The notes beneath the pieces are model-generated. The model saw only the letters and a program-made list of their open reading frames with translations, ran no database searches and was not told where the DNA came from. A stretch of DNA of 64,000 nt from Fennellomyces sp. T-0311 (Eukaryota; Mucoromycota; Mucoromycetes; Mucorales; Lichtheimiaceae), in contig JALLLT010000024.1 in NCBI GenBank assembly GCA_025266875.1, forward strand, positions 62,001 to 126,000, given 5' to 3'. Shown piece by piece: positions 20,400-31,594 of the stretch. The position numbers and the translations under genes are program-made. Every line of letters starts with the position of its first letter. Positions within the stretch are counted from its first letter, which is position 1.

Positions 20400-21046
20400 C
20401 ATGAGTGGCTGCTCGTACATACGGAAGTTGCGACTTTAAGCTCTTTCTTAAGTTTCGTGAACGTACTAACAAAAGCTCGGAAGTTCCATCAGCAGCGGGA
20501 ATTACTACAGATGCAGGAAGAAATAAAAGTATGCCACGACTGCTTTTGGATAGGTCTAAGTCTACCAAGAAACAACAGGAGTTGACCAAGCAATTGTATC
20601 TCTGGGGTGCACAAAGTTTATCGAGGATACCGGTCCGGAAGGTGCAGGTGCTGAAGCGAAGACCTGTCGTGCTCTCGTCAATGAGCCCGTCTCGGAACCT
20701 GTATACGCTGGCAGCTGGCTTAATTTCGTGCGTCTTGTCCTGCTGACAGTGCAGCGCGATGTAGCTGATCCATTCCGACAGCTGAAAGGATCGTACAAGC
20801 CGATGACTCAGGAACAAAAAGGCTTCGACGAGGTAAAGGTTGATAAACAATAAGGGTTCATATACTCAACTGCTTGGAAAGCTTTTGGATGACATTGGCG
20901 AAGTATTCTTCAACATACCGCGTCCACGAAAGCAAGGCAACATGCTCCAAGATCTGATGAGTAGTCTCTTTGTTGGAGGATCACCGCAACTGCAACACCA
21001 GCAACTTACGAGCGGATCAAGGCAATATCGGTAATGGAATAGATTA
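20400..21046 (+). pseudogene. GET4 duplicate, internally deleted
   Basis: Its start (20400-20460) resembles the GET4 upstream region, a short piece resembles exon 1, then similarity jumps to GET4 exon 6 from about 20610, covering EDTGPEGAGAEAK-like sequence, the LLLTVQRD helix, the intron with its conserved splice signals (about 20835-20885) and the terminal exon with IGEVFFNIPRPRK. Exons 2-5 are missing, and the start ATG is lost. Substitutions such as V for A in the RDVADPF segment and a changed C-terminus show relaxed constraint. It sits convergent to the complete INO1 gene, mirroring the functional GET4 next to the INO1 fragment at 15-16.5 kb. Confidence 0.82.
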
Positions 21047-21114
21047 AGAAATTTGGTTTGGAACAAACAACAATTGTGTTTCACTTTATTTCTGCATATA
21101 AAAAACGGTATTTT

Positions 21115-22773
21115 TTACTGCTTCCAGATCTTGTGCTCGAGACCCATGTCGTTGTTGGGGGCCAAGCCGACGCAAGCTCTCAAGATGTTCTCAATTGCAG
21201 TGCGCTGTCTGCCGAGGGCGTTGACGACAGGAGTGCCGGGCGAGACCATGGGGGCCTTGAGCATGTAGCTCAGAATCGACATGACGCTGTGGAACGAGCT
21301 GAACTTGCTCATCTCACCGGTCTTGTACTGGATACGGGTAAGCAGTTCACCGAGAACAACCAAGTCAATGATCAAGGGCGAGGCCAAGAAGGAATCCTCA
21401 CAGACGTTGTACACCGAGATGGACTGGCGACCACCCATGAAGATGTCGCACTCGTACTCATCCAAGGCACGCTTTGAGTCACCAACCGAGGGGACGTACT
21501 TGATGACAACGGTGTGGTCGGGGTGCTCACCGGGCTTGTACAGGATGTCATTGGCAGCAACCATATCGTCAACAACGGTCGACTTGGAGATTTCCTTGGA
21601 ACGGAACTGCTTGTGCGAGGACAAGTTCTTGCCGTCGTTGTTACCAAGGTGATTGTACGAAGTAATAGCAACGGGCTTGATACCAGCGTTCACCAAAAAG
21701 TCAACGATGGCGGACTTGAACTTGGTCTGGCCGGACTTGAAGTCATCACCACCAATGAAAGCACGCTCACGCTCGGCCAACTCGATCAGACCAGGAACGA
21801 AAGTGTTTTGGGGCGAACCGTTGATGAAAGGAACACCTTCTTCGATACAAGCCAGGGCAAAGATAGAAGAAGGAGCAACCTCGTCGTGAGAAGTAGCAAC
21901 GGCCTTCAAAAAGTTATCAGCAGTGTCGTTGACACCGGGGATGAGTTCGGCGTAACGCTCGGTGTTGGCGGTCCAGACAACGACAACCTTGTCGAGGTTA
22001 TTGGCGGCCTTGAAATCGCGAATGTCCTTGCGGATATGGTCGCAGTGCTTGCGCTTGTCTTCGCCGGGGATAAGGTTATCGGCACGGTCAGACTGGTTAG
22101 CGGCAATGAAGTCAGGGTAGTAGATGGATGGGAGAGGGACCATCTTGCTCATTTCATCGCGAACTTGGCGCTGCAAGTCGTATTCGAGGACCTGAGCACG
22201 TTCCATGGATTCAGCCATGTTCTTGCCCGAGATATCCCAACCACCAACGACCAAATCAGTAGGATCGACCATTGGGAGCATCTTGTGCAACGGCACGTAG
22301 ACATCTTCACCTTCGGGAGTCACACCCAAGCGAACAGTCGAGGCTTGAGTGACGGAACCCCAGTAGTTGGCCTTGTGGGTGCCGCTCTTGGTGCGCCATG
22401 TCAAATCGTGGCGGTGGGAGAGGATCGAAGCAGTCAAAGTGGTACCATTGTTACCACCCCAACCAACCATCATCAAACTGGAATCGAAGAATCAGCTTCC
22501 ATCGCCCATCATCACAGAGAAATCCCTTTTTTTCACTTACCCAACGCGAGGAACAGCGCGGTCAGTCTTGAAGTGGTAGGTCTGCTCGACAGGCTGAACG
22601 ACCATAGAACCATCGGCTTGTTTGTTCACGATGGTGTTGGTGTACGCGTACTTGGAAAGGATGTGCGAGTCAGTGTACTCGACGAGGTCGGATTGAACCT
22701 TGAAGAGAGGCTTGGGGGCACTTGCGGAAGCATTGGGTGCAGCAGTAAAATCTTCAGCGTGAGGAGGAGCCAT
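21115..22773 (-). CDS. INO1: Myo-inositol-1-phosphate synthase
   Basis: It converts glucose-6-phosphate to inositol-1-phosphate with bound NAD, the committed step of inositol and phosphatidylinositol synthesis in the cytosol. Two exons, 22541-22773 and 21115-22477, give 531 residues, the usual fungal length. The start MAPPHAEDF is chosen because it fits the family N-terminus, and the longer upstream frame crosses the apparent 5'-UTR intron acceptor. Motifs are the dinucleotide loop [10 protein letters not shown] (immediately after the intron), [25 protein letters not shown], and [10 protein letters not shown], ending HKIWKQ. Codon use is strongly biased (CC-ending codons and GAC, AAC and GTC preferred), consistent with high expression. 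It is divergent from nothing nearby; a 3' fragment duplicate lies at 16.4 kb. Confidence 0.95.
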
Positions 22774-22864
22774 GGCGGTGATCTTAATGGTCTTTTTTAG
22801 GTCTGTCACTGCAACGCTGGTGTCCTCTGTGCGGGTTATGGTGGGAAGATAAGAGATTGGCAAA

Positions 22865-22925
22865 CTGTGGATATGCAACCAATGATTAGCACGTCATTCT
22901 CGAAGTACCGCTTATGCATACTTAC
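22865..22925 (-). other. Putative 5'-UTR intron of INO1
   Basis: The minus strand shows GTAAGTATGCATAAGC (donor from 22925) and a TTGCATATCCACAG acceptor ending at 22865, 61 nt, about 90 bp upstream of the ATG. The donor is a perfect consensus and the length matches other introns here. Inferred from splice signals only. Confidence 0.5.
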
Positions 22926-23054
22926 CGTTTTGTTACTCTCTTTAGCTATGAGGGGCGATCTGTTTGGTACGCGCCTCGAAGTTATAAGGTTGTTGTATTG
23001 AAAAGGAAGTTCACAGAAAAGCGCCGAAGTAGACCCCATTTATAGTGGCTTACA

Positions 23055-23100
23055 GCGGACCGGATGACAGAACTCCAGGGGACACATTTTTCCGGTCCGC
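23055..23100. promoter_or_regulatory. Inverted repeat GCGGACCGG...CCGGTCCGC upstream of INO1
   Basis: A perfect 9-bp inverted repeat (23055-23063 and 23092-23100) separated by 28 bp, 280-330 bp upstream of the INO1 start. Each half contains CGG/CCG triplets like those recognised by fungal zinc-cluster activators. A regulatory role is inferred only from location and symmetry. Confidence 0.4.
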
Positions 23101-24659
23101 CCGTGCTACCACGTCGCCTTTCCAACCCTATTTTCCTTGTTCGATAAAGTGCCTAAACAACCCCAAAAAGCGAATTGTCACTTCGCATAATCTATTTTGC
23201 CAGCCGCATCGCCTGATGTGTCAGCCCCAGTGTGCGCTGTCTACATTTTGGAAAGGAGAAAATAAAAAAAATCCACCGCGTACACTATCGAACCGTGATG
23301 TCGTGACACCCCGGTCCCTGTCTCACTTGTCACCCTTCTTTTAATGTATACCAATCGAGCATAGCGACGCATCGATCATCCAACTCCCCCCAGCTATAGC
23401 AGCCACTGCATTATCGCATCAACCCGCCCCCATTGCCGTTGATCCATCGCAATTCGCCATATGAAAAAAAGCCATTCTCTGCTAATCAAGATTACACTTT
23501 GTCCCACTCTTGGCTTCAAATATGTTACGTTCAGCGGAGATGGCTCCGGGGGCTTGCACGTGGTGCCACGTAGCAGAGCAGATTACCCAAGTGCGAATAG
23601 TATCTCTGTTATCATCGGCATTCAAGTAGCAGTATATTTGCAAAGGAAACACAGCTGACGTGGTGCAAGCGACCTTAGTATGTGAGAACCCTTTCCATCA
23701 GCACAGAAGTCGTATTACGAATCCAGTGGGGCTGAACTGAGTTGGCAGAACTGGTTGACACAAAAAGGCAAGAGGAGGAGAGGTCTTTGGACAAAGCTGT
23801 GGTTTATATAGGACAGGCGGTGTTTATGTTGAGATTGAATACCCAACCATCGTCTGGATAGACATCTGTCAACTGTTTACAGATTTTACATCCTCCCTCC
23901 ATATGAAGCCGTGCGCCAAGGCTAGATAATAACAGTAATTACTCTTTTCGTGTATTGTGTTTTCATTAGCCCACAGTCTCTTTATATTGGAACGATATGC
24001 GTGCGGCTGTTCTGGTATAAGACAACCAAGTGCAAACATTACCATGACCCGAACGACTGGCGCACGATTAATCATCATACGACGCAGACTTGTGTGTGTG
24101 TAAGGATGCACATGATGCATCGTACATGTTCTGTGTACGTAAACACACTTTGGTTTTCTGTTTGCCTTGACAATTCGCTTGACAAGTGACTTGGACTGAT
24201 AAGGGCATGGCTGGAGACCTATGCAGATCAACTGGATCGCATCATCACGCAGGCGATACATGCATATGCAGTTATCGAGAAAAGGGGCACTCCCCCGTTC
24301 CCGGATACCACTTTTAACTGTATAAAAGATAGATAGATATATATATATATATATATAATACTGGAGAAAACTACTATAACATATGTAGGATGAAGTATAT
24401 AAGAATAATATGGATAAGCTAAATGGAGGGAGGAGCACCCTCGGTTGGATTTGGCTGTACATGCAAAGTAAGAGAGGCTCCTCCCTATGAAAGGATGTTG
24501 TGTGATATGTGCGTGTGTTATATATTTGCGTGAGTGTAAGTTGTAGTTGCTGTTGTTGCGTGAGTGTGATGAGGTGTGTGCTGCGTGTGAGTTGTGAATT
24601 GAGAGTGTATATGTTGGATTGCGTTTGTATAAAGTGGTTTCTTGGATGCGAGATGCAAG
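23101..24659. other. Intergenic: INO1 upstream region and 3' flank of the RRM gene
   Basis: No gene supported. It contains C-rich and pyrimidine-rich promoter-like sequence (23100-23460), an (AT)n microsatellite at about 24333-24357, and a TG-rich low-complexity stretch at 24500-24640 next to the 3' end of the downstream gene. Confidence 0.4.
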
Positions 24660-26074
24660 TTACTGAGAGTCGAACATCGACAAGCTTTCACGCCTGTAAG
24701 TTCCTGGGAATGAAGGCTGGCGGACACCCTAAAAAAGACAACGATTAAACCTTAAACCAAATAAGCAACAAAAAACCTTACAAGAGGGTTCTTGCTAAAG
24801 GAGAGGCGAATGCCGCCCTTTACGGAATTGCTCAACGGGTTCCCGTACAACTCATGGAGCGCTTGAGTCGCACACGGCACATCGTCAAACTCGACAAAGC
24901 ACATTGGCCCGCTGTTGGCTTTGCTCTTGAACGACAAGCGCTTGAACCCAACACACTTGACAAACATGGCCCTGAGTTCGTCCTCGTTGGTGTTGGGCGG
25001 CAGGTTGCCGACATACAAAGTATTGCAGGGCGGGTTGTTCTGGTCCATCGTGCCTATGGCACCAAACAGGCTTCGATAGTTGGGCGAGGTGACACCAGGC
25101 GGCGATGGAAGCCCGCCGTTACTCACGGCGGACGAGCTTGTGTTGATCGAAAGTCCGTTGAGTCTGGCATTTAATGCCGCCGACAAATCTGGATGATGCG
25201 ACGACGCTGACAACGATGGCTGCGGTAACGGTGGTGACGGTTGCTGTTGGTATGCCTCCTCCAACACGCTTGACAAGCCTTGCTGCGATTTAGTGAGACC
25301 TTCGCTGTCCATGTCAAACAGGCTGTAGCGATGTCCAAACAGACTGGGTCTATTGTTCGTTGTGTAGATGTCGCCCATGGACCCAGATCGCTCTGTTAAC
25401 GAGGGACGATGCTCAGGAAAGCTAAAGTCGAGTGGATGATGCTCTGGTGAGGTGACTGCCAGAGGAACTGAATAAAACGCTTCGTAGGGCGTGCTAGGGT
25501 ATCGCTTCTGCTGAGGGTATGACTGTGTTGGTACAGGCATAATTCCTCCTACAGCTGCTCCTGCGTTATGCTTCTGTTGCTCACTCGAGAGTCCCCGTTT
25601 AGTATGCAGGTTCTTTTTGGCCATTTCAGCCTTCAACACTGAGCCCTTTTCCGCGTCCACCTTGCGCCCACTCAGAATGTCCCTGGCTTCTAAGGCCTCC
25701 AGCCGCGTACGAAACTTGGCAAATCCGATCTAATCTTTTTGTCTTAGCGCACGCGCACGCGCGATTATTTACTTACAGATCCTGGGTAATCAAAAACAAC
25801 TTACGATTTGCTTGCGGCCATTGCTGCTGGCGCTGGGTAGGTCGTCGTCGAGGTCTTTGCTAGGGATCTTGAGCGTCGCCGCTTCGAAGCCGGAAGCAAA
25901 GATAAACATGTTTTGAAACTCGCGTTCTTGCATATCGTCAGGAAAGCCGACGACGAATATCGTGGAAATGTCTTCGCCTGGGTAGTCCCCGCCGTTGCCG
26001 TTCAGCAAACCATTGTACAGACTGCTGGTCATAAAAGGCTGCGGCTGTGGTGCTGGTGGAGGTAATGCACTCAT
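24660..26074 (-). CDS. Whi3/Scw1-type protein with two RRM domains
   Basis: Three exons, 25805-26074, 24782-25729 and 24660-24728, give 428 residues with matching phases. RRM1 (about residues 30-115) has IFVVGF as RNP2 and IGFAKF as RNP1, with the intron cutting before RNP1. RRM2 (about 325-405) has LYVGNL and MCFVEF and ends with the [15 protein letters not shown] sequence that marks the Whi3/Scw1 family. Between them is a low-complexity linker rich in Ser, Pro, Gln and His. The short last exon adds a serine- and arginine-containing tail. Known members bind mRNAs and control cell size, septation or cell-wall genes and form condensates; the Gln-poor linker here is shorter than in yeast Whi3. 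The ATG at 26074 is the first in frame after a T-rich untranslated stretch. Confidence 0.88.
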
Positions 26075-26603
26075 GGAATGTGCACTGCGGTGGGCCGAAA
26101 TGAGGGTGGACGAAAAGCAAAGGGAAGTAAAAAAAAGGGGGAGGTTAAACGACAGGGAGGTAGAAAGAGAGAAGAGAGGAGGAAAAAAGAGACAGTTATG
26201 GGTCCAAAGCTTTTTTATGTACTTTAGACACAAAAGGGTCCTCAGGTGCTCTAATACTCCTATGAGGCTCTCACACCTATCCAATCGGGTGCAGATCTCT
26301 GTCTTTGCTACCCACTTCTTTTTTAAATTGCTTGTCCATGTTTCAAAATACAGCATTACTAAAATGACAGGGCCGCCCCGTACACCACAGCAGCCGTCTT
26401 GGGTGATCACTTTACTGTAACGCAGCCGCACTTCCCTTTACGTCACGAGCGTGTGCGCGCTGTATATAAGTGCCGTGGTACGCATGATCTGTTGCCGGTT
26501 GTGGTCGCCACTTACTTTTTGATCTACTCTGTTTTTCGCTGTGTAACACTTGTTCACCCCCAATTCCCACCCTTGATCGGGTTGCCCAAAAACATTCGTA
26601 TAT
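26075..26603. other. Upstream region of the RRM gene; CRE-like site
   Basis: About 530 bp between the RRM gene start and the transporter stop. It contains TTTACGTCACGAG at about 26436, a CRE/ATF-type TGACGTAA on the minus strand, a candidate binding site for a bZIP activator of the RRM gene. No coding evidence. Confidence 0.4.
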
Positions 26604-28228
26604 TTACAGCGCATCCGCAACGGCAAAGTACATGATGGGGATGCTGACAAAAACCAGCATACATGAGCAGCACACCAAGAGCCACGATCCAGACACCGCG
26701 TACCCGGCAACCACTTTTTGGTGTGGCTGTGCACAAGCGGCAACATCAGTCGCTTGGCTATCACGCATAATCAGTTCCGGTAGAAACAGTGCCATGTAAG
26801 CTGCACCAGGCAGCAAGAGCCCTATAGTTTTTTTTTATCAGACTTTTTTTGGCCTTTTCGTTTACGCCATTACTTTTTTTTTCTTTACCAAGAGCTGTCG
26901 TGGTGAATCCACCAATAACGGCAAACACTTTACCCAGCGCCGTCAAGGTCGCACCCAGGTAAAGCACAACAACGAACACCACCCCTGTGGTTCCGTAATG
27001 TTCTTTGTTGCTAGGAATCCGCCCATGCGTGTTGTAACCTAGCAATTTCTGCAAAGCCTCTCGACAGGGATAGATCGACATTCTATATAAAGCGATTCTT
27101 TTAATCCCCTTATTTTAGTTTCAAAAGTAACTTACGGTATCGTGAATATCATAAAAATACATAGCGCAAGTCGGACGATATTGATGACGGTATCATCGCT
27201 CGGAAAGTTGAGCAAAACATTGGCCTTGACGTGGTCCCCAAAGCACAGGTATCCCATGACTGCAAACGTCATATTAATCACATAGCCTATCAGAACAGAG
27301 GATGTGTCCGCAAGCAAAAATTGAGACGGCCGTTGGTCCCTTTGGCTCAGATAGATCCCAAAAACATTTTGTGAGCAACCAAACGATAGGCCCAGAATTG
27401 CGAGGCCCGTGAACAGATCATTGGATGTTGGCCAGACCCAATCAAGGCTGGGAGGCGTTGTTGCGTATACGGGCATACGGATAAATACGCCCAACAAAAC
27501 AATAGGTAACAGCATCACGTTGAACGTTGACCATTTGGCAAGCGGTGCAATCGACCGAGGTAAACAAAGAGGCAAATTCTAAATGATTGCATACAAGTTT
27601 TTTTTTAGCAAATGAGTCACTTTTACCATTCCGCCAAGAACAAAACTTACACAAAGCAGCCCGAATATGATAACAGAGCCACGTCGATCTGCTAACCAAT
27701 GGAGACCGTAGTCTTGAAATAGTTCAGGAAGCATATCACCAAGGACTACATCGTTTTTTTAGATTAAAGAAAATTTATCTGAGTTACTTTCTTACGGATG
27801 TAATAAGAAACCACGGTGCCTGCCGTATGAAACACCATCAAGCAGTTCACCACATGTGAGCCAAGAGATCCCAGCATACTCACTCGTGTTAAATCTGCTA
27901 AGGTGTATTGGCCACATCTGATCCCTGAAAGGATCAAAAGCTGCATTGCGACAGCAGTGAGGCCAGCCATGGCGATTGAGCATAGTAGCCCCATCCACAG
28001 TCCACATAAGCGTAGCGCGAGTGGTAATCCAATGATACCAGAGCCCATCATTGCGTTTACCAATTGAAAGCATGAACCCATGGTTGATGCGGTACCGTAT
28101 CCTGGCCGATCAGCTTGTAATGCATCAAGGTTCGCAGTCGCACCGTATTCGGTCACCGTACCTGGCATATTAGGGCCACTGGGCAATAAGGTAGCCGAGG
28201 AGTCGTTATCAAAGTCATTCGAAGTCAA
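26604..28228 (-). CDS. AVT/SLC38-type amino acid transporter
   Basis: A multi-pass membrane protein of the amino acid/auxin permease superfamily, moving neutral amino acids across vacuolar or plasma membrane. Five exons fit one frame of 460 residues: 27796-28228, 27651-27745, 27136-27578, 26889-27082 and 26604-26821. The first membrane helix has the family signature VNAMMGSGIIGLPLALR. Later landmarks are YYILLGDMLPELF, LPLCLPRS with the intron just before it, FGCSQNVFGIY, GYLCFGDHVKANVLLNF, and a final LLPGAAYMALF segment. About 11 hydrophobic segments are visible. The 60-residue N-terminal tail is hydrophilic and Ser/Asp-rich, like vacuolar AVT proteins. The exact substrate cannot be told from sequence. 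The second exon is only 95 nt. Confidence 0.85.
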
Positions 28229-29625
28229 CAGATTCGTGGATGAGTTACTGTTGTGACGATATAGATCCTCTTTCCTATTTTTTTTCCTGTTAGTTTCTTT
28301 TTCGTTCTTATCACAAAGTAGAACATTGCGGGATCCCTACATTATATATGCGATTTAAGATTGAAAAAAAAGTAGGAAGAGAGCAAAAAGGAGAGAGAGA
28401 AAAGATACAAAAGAAAAAAAGTCTTTTGGATTTAATTATCGTCCATTAGCACGGTAGGCAGCAGGATGCTTGATCTTGTTGTGTTTTTTTCTATTTGTTT
28501 ATCCTTCATACACATGGCTTTATTTTGAGGTGCCGCCGAGATCCGTTGCATATTGTAATAGGTAAAAGCCGAGTACGAGCACCGATTCATAATCCAAAAA
28601 AGGTATTGGATGGTTGATGATCTTTGTTTCTGGTTTGTGTGCGAGATATAAAGAAAAACAGATTGTTCTAATGTTGAATCGAAACATTAAAGGAGGAAAT
28701 TCGTTGAGTCACGCGAGTGTATAGCAATGGATGCTGCAGCTTGACGCGTTCTTCCCCGCTGTATGTCTCCTCGCAGCGACAATGCAGACATATACATGTG
28801 TAGCAACTTTTCCAAATAACAAATAACCCTCTCGACCAGCATAGAATGGCGAAAGCACACTTTTTTCTCTTTGGAGTTTATGCTATTTCTTATCGAAGAT
28901 ACTGATTTGTTGAGAAAATTTAGTAGCGCATTAGTATAAATCGACCCTGGCGACTCTATACCAAAAGGCGCATTCTTTAACCGTTGTATCGGAACGCGCG
29001 ATATGTTTGGAATCAATACGATGCAGGTCCTTACTGCATCCAAAAGACATTCCGAGTGGATAAATTTGACAGTACGTATACAAAACAACACAGGCAACTA
29101 ACGGCAAATAGAGTCAAAGAAACTATTACCTATCAGTTACCAAAGGTTAATAATAAACGCTATCATACAGTAATACTTCATACTGAGGCGTTCGTTAACG
29201 CGATGGTATTTGTTGTAATTATCAAAACATGGAAAGAATCGCCATAGCAAATACGAGGGTCATGTGGCTTTTATGCATTTCTTTTTACAAACCTTATCGA
29301 CTGACTAAAAGAGATCCGTTGGATTCACTATCTGCCATATCCGTACAGGGCAGCAGTGATTCTATGTACCTATTGCATGTCTCATGTCGATGGTGGAACA
29401 AGTACCCCGTAGCAGAACTCTGCAAATGCACGAGTGTTGCAATGTTTTGATACTTTTTCCCATGGTATGGACCAATCCTGACACTATTTTGCCAACGTCA
29501 ATTACTTGTTAAAACAAAAGCATCGCTATGTTACTGCTGCTACGTTTATTTATTGGATAAATATTATTGGCTGATGCCACACAGCTGAAAGCAAAACGTT
29601 TTGGGACTTGTTGTCAGCTGCGTCC
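28229..29625. other. Divergent promoter region between transporter and ArgRS
   Basis: About 1.4 kb. The transporter side (28229-28450) is A/T-run rich. The rest has no coding signal that survives inspection; small ORFs at 28432-28590 and 28687-29097 lack domains. No RNA gene seen. Confidence 0.4.
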
Positions 29626-31533
29626 ATGAGTGCCACACAGTTCCGCCAAGCGATTGCTCGCCAATTGTCGCGTCTCACTTCATGTCCAGAATCGCAACTT
29701 GCTGGACTTCTCGGCACACCAAAGCCTACACTCCAACACCAATTCGGTTTACCTATACCTCGTCTTCAATCACAACGCGATTCTGTGGAATGGTGTAACG
29801 AACTAGCACGAAAGGTACAGCTGGAATGAGAGCTCTGTCAAAAAAAGTACTCACTCGATCGCTTTTTTCCTTAACTTTACAAGTTTGAGCCGAATGACCT
29901 CATTGAACAGGCTTCAGCAAGGGGGCCGTTTCTGCAGTTCAGTGTACGACCAACCGAGTATATCAAACAAACGCTTCTTCAGGTACATCGCGAACAATCA
30001 GCATTTGGATGCCATACACGTGATACGCCGCAGACGGTCGTGATTGATTACAGCTCACCCAATATTGCCAAACCGTTTCATGCGGGTCATCTGCGGAGCA
30101 CTATCCTGGGTAACTTTGTAAAACGGATCCATCAAGCCATGGGGTATGATGTCATGGGCATCAACTATCTTGGCGATTGGGGCAAGCAATACGGTAACTT
30201 TTGTTGGGACGTGTTAAAGGAGCAATGCTAAGGTGGGCAATCAATAGGTCTGCTGGCCGTGGGATTTGAGAAATTTGGCGACGAAACGTTGCTTGCGAAA
30301 GATCCAATCCATCATCTGTACAACGTCTATGTTAAAATCAATACAGAATTGACCGAGGATCTGGATCACCAAGCCAACGTATACTTTAAACGAATGGAGG
30401 AGGGTGATCCTTCCGCCCTAAGCCAATGGAAACGATTTAGAGAGCTCAGCATCGATAGCTACGCGTCTGTGTATAAGCGCCTCGGCATCGAATTTGAACG
30501 CTACTCTGGTGAATCCGAGACAGAGCCTTACATCCAGCCCTTGTACGAACTACTTCAATCGAAACAACTAATTACAGAAACATCTGACGGTGCATGGATT
30601 ATCGATTTATCGGCATACGGACTGGGGTCTCCGATCGTTCGCAGAGCGGATGGTACCAGTTTATACCTGACTCGCGATTTGGCCAACTTGATCCTGCGTC
30701 GTTCGCCAGAAAAGTCCATTTATGTTGTTGGATATGAGCAGTCGCTTTACCTGCAGCAAATGTTCAAAATTGCAGAATTGGCGTCGCTGGCTACCAACAT
30801 GCATCACGTTGCGTTTGGGCGTGTGCTGGGCATGTCCACACGCAAGGGCACCGTGGTGTTCCTTCAGGATATCCTCGATACCGCTCAGGAGAAAATGCGG
30901 AAAAGCATCAAGGAAAATGTGAGGAAATGTGAGGAACTTATGTCTTTGGGTATCCAAATGGGGGATAAGCAACTGTTTGGTCAACAGGCCGTGGATCAGG
31001 TCGCAGATCAACTTGGTACTTCGGCTGTAATTGTGCAGGACCTTATTTCAAAGCGCATCAAGAACTACACCTTTGATTACGATCGAATGACGGCCTCTCG
31101 TGGATATACCGGTGTATATCTCCAATACACGCATGCACGAATGTGCGCGTAAGTGCGAAAGTACGAGAAAATCCGGTTGATTTGTAAACTTAAAAAAGCT
31201 TCTTTTTATAGTATCGAGCGAAAGACGCAAACCCGCATTTCCACAGATTGTGACTACAGTCTTCTCAAGGAAAAGGAAGCCTTCGAGTTGGCATTGACAA
31301 TCTCGCAGTTCCCAGATGTTACCCGAGCAGCCTATCAAACCATGGAACCGCATATTGTGGTTCAGTATCTATTCCGGTTAGCGCAAGTCATGAGCCAAGC
31401 AAATTCCAGTCTACGAATCAAAGGAGCTGATCCAAATCTGGCAGAAGCACGGATGCTTCTGTTTTGGTCCGCTCGAACAACATTGTCCAACGGCCTGAAG
31501 CTGATTGGTATTAATCCACTTGAACGCATATAA
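29626..31533 (+). CDS. Arginyl-tRNA synthetase (class I)
   Basis: It charges tRNA-Arg with arginine using ATP. Four exons, 29626-29814, 29884-30193, 30248-31148 and 31212-31533, give 573 residues with consistent phases. The N-terminal Add-1-like region (about 1-120) precedes the class I HIGH equivalent HAGHLRST within VVIDYSSPNIAKPFHAGH. Other landmarks are NYLGDWGKQYG, GMSTRKGTVVFLQD (KMSK-region equivalent), SKRIKNYTFDYDRM and the anticodon-binding helices with a C-terminal LGINPLERI-type end in place of the usual MYL tail variants. Length is close to yeast ArgRS (607). The start at 29626 is the first ATG after upstream stops in this frame. No clear mitochondrial presequence is seen, so a cytosolic or dual role is inferred. 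Its 3' end is 61 bp from the convergent JMJD6-like gene. Confidence 0.92.
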
Positions 31534-31594
31534 ATGCTTTTTTTTATTCTAGAAAGTAAAGAGCTACCTTTTGCTACATGAATCGGTATAAACA

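Noticed and set aside
21514..22800. 428-codon plus-strand ORF
   Set aside because: Lies entirely antisense to INO1, whose strong codon bias opens other frames; no domain in the antisense protein.
23869..24462. 197-codon minus-strand ORF
   Set aside because: Spans an AT microsatellite, giving Tyr/Ile runs; no conserved motif and not consistent with a gene.
28432..28590. 53-codon minus-strand ORF
   Set aside because: Short, no domain, and located in the transporter upstream region; likely chance.
28687..29097. 136-codon minus-strand ORF
   Set aside because: No family features; overlaps other random ORFs in a promoter region.
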